A DNA stretch of 64,000 nucleotides, from positions 1-64,000 of the forward strand of contig MU129056.1 of assembly GCA_014904985.1 (NCBI GenBank), in the 5' to 3' direction. Under the pieces are notes generated by a model. That model searched no databases. It saw nothing but the letters and a program-made list of their open reading frames with translations, and was not told the DNA's origin. The position numbers and the translations under genes are program-made. Below, one piece after another: positions 57,926-64,000 of the stretch. Origin of the DNA: Hydnum rufescens UP504 (lineage: Eukaryota > Basidiomycota > Agaricomycetes > Cantharellales > Hydnaceae). Within the stretch, counting starts at the first letter, position 1. The number at the start of each line of letters is the position of its first letter.

Positions 57926-59356
57926 ACTCCCCCCTAAATAATAATTCCTCCCAGAGCCTTCCATCCATGCAATGGCCTGAAAATTCACCCTTAGGTCATC
58001 CAAATACATTCATAACATTCCCCAAAATTTCAGATTCATGACTCCAGTGTGAGAGTTTCCATAATATTTTCAAGTTTCACTGACATACCCCCTCCAATTG
58101 GGGCACTTCCAGAGCTCCAATCACTCCCATTTTTTGTAGGCCACACCAGCCACCATTTGAGGCTCAGGCCCAAATTTCAGCCCATTCTAAGCACTTTTGA
58201 CATTGGTCACATGATCAAGATCCCCCCCTCCCCCTGCTTCACTCAGTGATCCAATCTGTATGAAAGCTGTTGCCATCTGAATTTCACTACATACCATACC
58301 TCTAACCCCCAAATTGAATGGGTCTAGAATATTTCTTGAATAACTCAATCAATATTGCATGAATGTTCTGAAATTTGAATCATACACTGTTACAGACTAC
58401 TACTACAGATGGCAACAGCTTTCATACAGATTGGATCACTGAGTGAAGCAGGGGAGGGGGGATCTTGATCATGTGACCAATGTCAAAAGTGCTTAGAATG
58501 GGCTGAAAATTTGGCCTGAGCCTCAAATGGTGGCTGGGTGTGGCCTACAAAAATGGGAGTGATTGGAGCTCTGGAAGTGCCCCAATTGGAGGGGGTATGT
58601 CAGTGAAACTTGAAAATATTATGGAAACTCTCACACTGGAGTCATGAATCTGAAATTTTGGGGAATGTTATGAATGTATTTGGATGACCTAAGGGTGAAT
58701 TTTCAGGGCCATTGCATGGATGGAAGGCTCTGGGGAGAAATTATTATTTAGGGGGGAGTGCTGTGGAATAGTGCCTAGATGGAGTCCAATCAGGCTGATA
58801 TTTGGTATGTATACTCCCCATATATGTATTAAACTATTGGAATTATATTAGAGCAACCTCTGCTCTACATCTATATAATTGACTTTTGATCTTCCTCCCC
58901 CTCCCCTGAATTTCAACCACTTCCACACATCCAATGTATTTCATTTTTGGATATAGTCAGTGTTATAATATTCTAAGCCTATTCCACTTAGTTTGGTCCT
59001 AATGTGGAGTGTTCTACATTTATGGTAGGCTTTTGTTCCCTTTTTGCCTGAAAAGGGAGTTCAATGCCTAGAAGTAAACAAAATAAGCTGATTCTTGGCA
59101 CATATTTATTTGATTACATGGTCATACTCCATGTAAAATTCAAGTCCATATCTTGTCTGTAGGGGAGTAAATCATTTTCAAGGTTGAAACCTATTTGCCT
59201 CATATCTCTGTACCTACTGCATGGATTTGGCTGAAAATTGAATATGTTCTTCACCTGAGCAGTGTCTAATCACATGCCAAGTTTCAGAATAGTCTGCTCA
59301 TTGGGTATTTTTTTGAAATTTCACTGCCTCTGGTATCCATTGTCCAGTTCCCTAAA
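57926..59356. mobile_element. Foldback element copy, truncated both sides and at the gap
   Basis: Matches the 3.1-kb foldback at 60603-63733. The left arm starts internally at CTCCCCCCTAAATAATAATT. The right arm runs to the N gap. Close to the centre (about 58280) ~125 bp of the left arm is missing: the sequence jumps from GCCATCTG to AATTTCACTACATACC, so the hairpin is asymmetric. Confidence 0.85.
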
Positions 59357-59381
59357 NNNNNNNNNNNNNNNNNNNNNNNNN
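59357..59381. other. Assembly gap, 25 N
   Basis: Twenty-five N, inside the right arm of a foldback element. Gap length is likely a placeholder. Confidence 0.99.
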
Positions 59382-59734
59382 ACACACCTGAGGGGATTTT
59401 TGGGGAATTTTTTTTCTAAGTTCACTATATAGACATGTCAAAATAGCCCGCCACAGGCACCACCCAGGAGGGTTTGTTCACTGCTGGAGAGTGTTACAGG
59501 TCTAATTTAGGTATGTCTAATAAGATATTTTCTGGAGCCTTAGAGGTGTCTATCATCCTTACTGTGTGTCTACTGGTGTCTAAATCAACATTTTGAGCCC
59601 AAGACCTCTGGTGGCAGTACTAATAGGTGTCTAAATGTTGTCTAGATCCAATAATAATCCAATAATGGTGTTACTGTGGATGCATGTCTACTAGTGTCTA
59701 AATTAGAACAAAGGCATCTGCTCAGGGGGAGATC
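59382..59734. repeat. Degenerate TGTCTA-rich sequence leading into the satellite
   Basis: Irregularly spaced GTGTCTA and TGTCTAAAT words in otherwise unique sequence. It looks like the decayed edge of the TCTAGACATG satellite. Confidence 0.5.
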
Positions 59735-60550
59735 ATTAGACATGTCTAGAGATGTCTAGGCATGTCTAGACATGTCTTGGCATGTCTAGACATGTCTTGG
59801 CATGTCTAGAGATGTCTCAGCATGTCTAGACATGTCTATAGTCATGTCTAGACACATCTAGACATGTCTATAGTCATGTCTAGACACATCTAGTCATGTC
59901 TATAGTCATGTCTAGACATGTCTATAGTCATGTCTAGACACATCTAGTCATGTCTATAGTCATGTCTAGACATGTCTAGTCATGTCTAGACATGTCTAGT
60001 CATGTCTAGACATGTCTAGTCATGTCTAGACATGTCTAGTCATGTCTAGACATGTCTAATCATGTCTAGACATGTCTAGTCATGTCTAGACATGTCTAGT
60101 CATGTCTAGACATGTCTAGAATCATGTCTAGACATGTCTAGATCATGTCTAGACATGTCTAGTCATGTCTAGACATGTCTAGACATGTCTAGACATGTCT
60201 AATCATGTCTAGACATGTCTAGTCATGTCTAGACATGTCTAGTCATGTCTAGACATGTCTAATCATGTCTAGACATGTCTAGTCATGTCTAGACATGTCT
60301 AATCATGTCTAGACATGTCTAGTCATGTCTAGACATGTCTAGTCATGTCTAGACATGTCTATCATGTTAGCATGTCTAGCATCTAGACATGTCTAATCAT
60401 GTCTAGTCATGTCTAGGACATGTCTAGTCATGTCTAGACATGTCTAGTCATGTCTAGACATGTCTAAGTCATGTCTAGACATGTCTAGATCATGTCTAGA
60501 CATGTCTAGATCATGTCTAGACATGTCTATCATGTCTAGACATGTCTAGA
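59735..60550. repeat. TCTAGACATG palindromic-unit satellite
   Basis: Dense tandem array of CATGTCTAGACATGTCTAGT-type units. The core ATGTCTAGACAT is itself palindromic, so each unit can form a hairpin. The same words reappear on the other side of the neighbouring foldback (63731-63842). Confidence 0.95.
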
Positions 60551-60602
60551 CAAGGAAAGGTGCATTAGGTAATATCCCATAATAACTTTGGATATCCAGT
60601 TA

Positions 60603-63600
60603 CATAATAAAGTGTTTCTTATTTAAAAAAAGCCTAAATGCGGAAATTGGATGAAGTACATCCAAATAATATTTAGCCATCCAGCCCAATGGAGGCCCAG
60701 GACCAGGGGGAGGTGCCTGGGATGGGTGGAGGGACCCCTAAGGACCCTGGCTGAGTGAAGAAACCAGGCCCAGAGCAAGTGGCTAGTGCCTGGAGAGATG
60801 GGGGCAGTAAAATGAATACCGGAAATTGCGGAACTTGCCGGATCTGAACCGCTGGGCGGTTCGTTCTGAAATTTGGCACATGATTGGGGACTATTAGGGC
60901 GAAGAACATATTAAAATTTCAGCCAATTCCGATCAGTAGGTATTGAGATATGAGGAAAACAAGTTTGGACACTGAAAATTAATTTCCTCCCCTTACAGAA
61001 TACCTGGGAACTTGAAAATTTGCACAGAGTATGATAATATAATGTACTAATTATGTGCCAAAAATTATCCCAATCCACCCACTTTAAGGTAGGGAACTGG
61101 ACAATGGATACCAGAGGCAGTGAAAATTGCCAAAAAATACCCAATGAGCAGACTATTCTGAAACTTGGCATGTGATTAGACACTGCTCAGGTGAAGAACA
61201 TATTCAATTTTCAGCCAATCCATGCAGTAGGTACAGAGATATGAGGCAAATAGGTTTCAACCTTGAAAATTGATTTACTCCCCCTACAGACAAGATATGG
61301 ACTTGAAATTTTACATGGAGTATGACCATGTAATCAAATAAATATGTGCCAAGAATCAGCTTATTTTGTTTACTTCTAGGCATTGAACTCCCTTTTCAGG
61401 CAAAAAGGGAACAAAAGCCTACCATAAATGTAGAACACTCCACATTAGGACCAAACTAAGTGGAATAGGCTTAGAATATTATAACACTGACTATATCCAA
61501 AAATGAAATACATTGGATGTGTGGAAGTGGTTGAAATTCAGGGGGAGGGGGAGGAAGATCAAAAGTCAATTATATAAGATGTAGAGCAGAGGTTGCTCTA
61601 ATATAATGCCAATAGTTTCATACATATATGGGGAGTATACATACCAAATATCAGCCTGATTGGACTCCATCTAGGCACTATTCCACAGCACTCCCCCCTA
61701 AATAATAATTTCCTCCCCAGAGCCTTCCATCCATGCAATGGCCCTGAAAATTCACCCTTAGGTCAGCCAAATACATTCATAACATTCCCCAAAATTTCAG
61801 ATTCATGACTCCAGTGTGAGAGTTTCCATAATATTTTCAAGTTTCACTGACATACCCCCTCCAATTGGGGCACTTCCAGAGCTCCAATCACTCCCATTTT
61901 TTGTAGGCCACACCCGGCCACCATTTGAGGCTCAGGCCCAAAATTTCAGCCCATTCTAAGCACTTTTGACATTGGTCACATGATCAAGATCCCCCCTCCC
62001 CCTGCTTCACTCAGTGATCCAATCTGTATGAAAGCTGTTGCCATCTGTAGTAGTAGTATGTAACAGTGTATGATTCAAATTTCAGAACATTCCATGCAAT
62101 ATTGATTGAGTTATTCAAGAAATATTCTAGATCTATTCAATTTGGGGGTAGAGGTATGGTATGTAGTGAAATTTCACTACATACCATACCTCTACCCCCA
62201 AATTGAATAGATCTAGAATATTTCTTGAATAACTCAATCAATATTGCATGGAATGTTCTGAAATTTGAATCATACACTGTTACATACTACTACTACAGAT
62301 GGCAACAGCTTTCATACAGATTGGATCACTGAGTGAAGCAGGGGGAGGGGGGATCTTGATCATGTGACCAATGTCAAAAGTGCTTAGAATGGGCTGAAAT
62401 TTTGGGCCTGAGCCTCAAATGGTGGCCGGTGTGGCCTACAAAAAATGGGAGTGATTGGAGCTCTGGAAGTGCCCCAATTGGAGGGGGTATGTCAGTGAAA
62501 CTTGAAAATATTATGGAAACTCTCACACTGGAGTCATGAATCTGAAATTTTGGGGAATGTTATGAATGTATTTGGCTGACCTAAGGGTGAATTTTCAGGG
62601 CCATTGCATGGATGGAAGGCTCTGGGGAGGAAATTATTATTTAGGGGGGAGTGCTGTGGAATAGTGCCTAGATGGAGTCCAATCAGGCTGATATTTGGTA
62701 TGTATACTCCCCATATATGTATTAAACTATTGGCATTATATTAGAGCAACCTCTGCTCTACATCTTATATAATTGACTTTTGATCTTCCTCCCCCTCCCC
62801 CTGAATTTCAACCACTTCCACACATCCAATGTATTTCATTTTTGGATATAGTCAGTGTTATAATATTCTAAGCCTATTCCACTTAGTTTGGTCCTAATGT
62901 GGAGTGTTCTACATTTATGGTAGGCTTTTGTTCCCTTTTTTCCTGAAAAGGGAGTTCAATGCCTAGAAGTAAACAAAATAAGCTGATTCTTGGCACATAT
63001 TTATTTGATTACATGGTCATACTCCATGTAAAATTTCAAGTCCATATCTTGTCTGTAGGGGGAGTAAATCCATTTTCAAGGTTGAAACCTATTTGCCTCA
63101 TATCTCTGTACCTACTGCATGGATTTGGCTGAAAATTGAATATGTTCTTCACCTGAGCAGTGTCTAATCACATGCCAAGTTCAGAATAGTCTGCTCATTG
63201 GGTATTTTTTGGCAATTTTCACTGCCTCTGGTCTCAGTTCCCTACCTTAAAGTGGGGTGGATTGGGATAATTTTTGGCACATAATTAGTACATTATATTA
63301 TCATACTCTGTGCACATTTTCAAGTTCCCAGGTATTCTGTAAGGGGAGGAAATTAATTTTCAGTGTCCAAACTTGTTTTCCTTATATCTCAATACCTACT
63401 GATCGGAATTGGCTGAAATTTTAATATGTTCTTCGCCCTAATAGTCCCCAGTCATGTGCCAAATTTCAGAACAAACTGCCCAGCGGTTCAGATCCGGCAA
63501 GTTCTGCAATTTCCGGTATTCATTTTACTGCCGTCATCTCTCCAGGCACTAGCCACTTGCTCTGGGCCTCGTTTATTCACTCAGCCAGGGTCCTTAGGGG

Positions 63601-63733
63601 TCCCTCCACCCATCCCAGGCACCTCCCCTTGGTCCTGGGCCTCCATTGGGCTGGATGGCTAAATATTATTTGGATGTACTTCATCCAATTTCCGCATTTA
63701 GGCTTTTTTTAAAATAAAAAACACTTTATTATG
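60603..63733. mobile_element. 3.1-kb near-perfect foldback element flanked by TCTAGACATG satellite
   Basis: Two ~1.56-kb arms meet at GTAGTGAAATTTCACTAC (centre 62171/62172) with no spacer. Ends are CATAATAAAGTG and its inverse. Both ends run into the TCTAGACATG satellite, left at 60550 and right at 63731. Each arm has a 78-codon frame (60673-60909 minus, 63426-63662 plus) conserved only because the arms are copies. No transposase, no clear target duplication (masked by satellite). The inner ~1 kb is the core shared with 25870-26915. Confidence 0.9.
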
Positions 63734-63842
63734 TCTAGACATGTCTATAGACATGTCTAGATGTGTCTAGACATGTCTATAGACATGACTAGATGTGTCT
63801 AGACATGACTATAGACATGACTAGACATGTCTAGACATGACT
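63731..63842. repeat. TCTAGACATG satellite, right block
   Basis: Short continuation of the satellite (ATGTCTAGACATG, TAGATGTGTCTAGACATG) directly after the right end of the foldback. Confidence 0.9.
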
Positions 63843-64000
63843 AAGTCACACACCATATCACTCAAGGCCATGCTTCCAGCCCAAAAGCAAAGCTGCAGAT
63901 AGCATCAAGAAGACATATCCATAGCCCTGTGATAACACCATAGCTAGTCATCACAAACCTGGCCAGAAGTGTTTCACATGTGGAAGTGAGAAGCATTGGG
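63843..64000. other. Window edge, nothing recognised
   Basis: About 160 bp without recognisable features. Confidence 0.5.

Noticed and set aside
60673..63662. 78-codon frame present in both foldback arms as a conserved gene
   Set aside because: It is duplicated only because the arms are copies of each other. It has no motif and differs by unconstrained changes.

Overview
The window looks like repeat-rich chromosomal DNA of a basidiomycete fungus, probably an Agaricomycete. The evidence is short introns of about 60 nt, a NACHT-WD40 NLR-like gene, a chromodomain-bearing Ty3/gypsy element, a decayed KDZ (Kyakuja-Dileera-Zisupton) transposase, and strong CpG depletion over repeats with CpG-normal islands between them. 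Only one gene is close to intact. Most of the remaining sequence is nested transposons, palindromes and satellites.

Layout. 1-3065: non-coding, with a 5'-truncated LTR. 3066-7269 (minus): NACHT-WD40 gene with two recognisable introns, 14 WD40 repeats and one apparent +1 frameshift. 7944-21940: a ~7 kb direct tandem duplication whose two copies go from near-identical to riddled with single-base indels, so it may be an assembly artefact. 20502-42638: one Ty3/gypsy chromovirus, broken by stops and split by three nested elements that each have 8-bp target duplications (hAT-like): a 9.6 kb palindrome in its 5' LTR (21145-30730), a 4.9 kb element between protease and RT (32863-37749), and a 675-bp MITE (37817-38491).

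The most unusual content is inside the two large hAT-like elements. They carry six arrays, 32 modules in all, of a unit that reads as exon plus spliceosomal intron. Each exon-like part ends in a GC-rich hairpin (ACCACACACC...GGTGTGTGGT). Each intron-like part of ~100-115 nt has a GTRAGT-type donor, a second hairpin (GCAAAAAGAGCAGC...GCTGCTCTTTTTGC), an ACTAAY branch motif and a YAG acceptor. Both hairpins vary by compensatory changes between modules. I know of no described element with this architecture.

Right part. 42640-44300 (minus): decayed protein-coding remnant. 46380-47575: 21-bp minisatellite with degenerate relics near 49.0 and 50.7 kb. 49760-54950 (minus): decayed KDZ transposase with an adjacent decayed gene that may be a TET/JBP-like dioxygenase, a pairing reported for mushroom-forming fungi. 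55.07-57.43 kb: short tandem repeats and C-rich satellites. 57.9-63.8 kb: two foldback elements (one truncated at an N gap) around and beside a TCTAGACATG satellite.

Limits. Everything was read by eye. Family calls rest on recognised motifs, not on searches. Boundaries written as round numbers are approximate; LTR ends, TSDs and splice sites were counted base by base.
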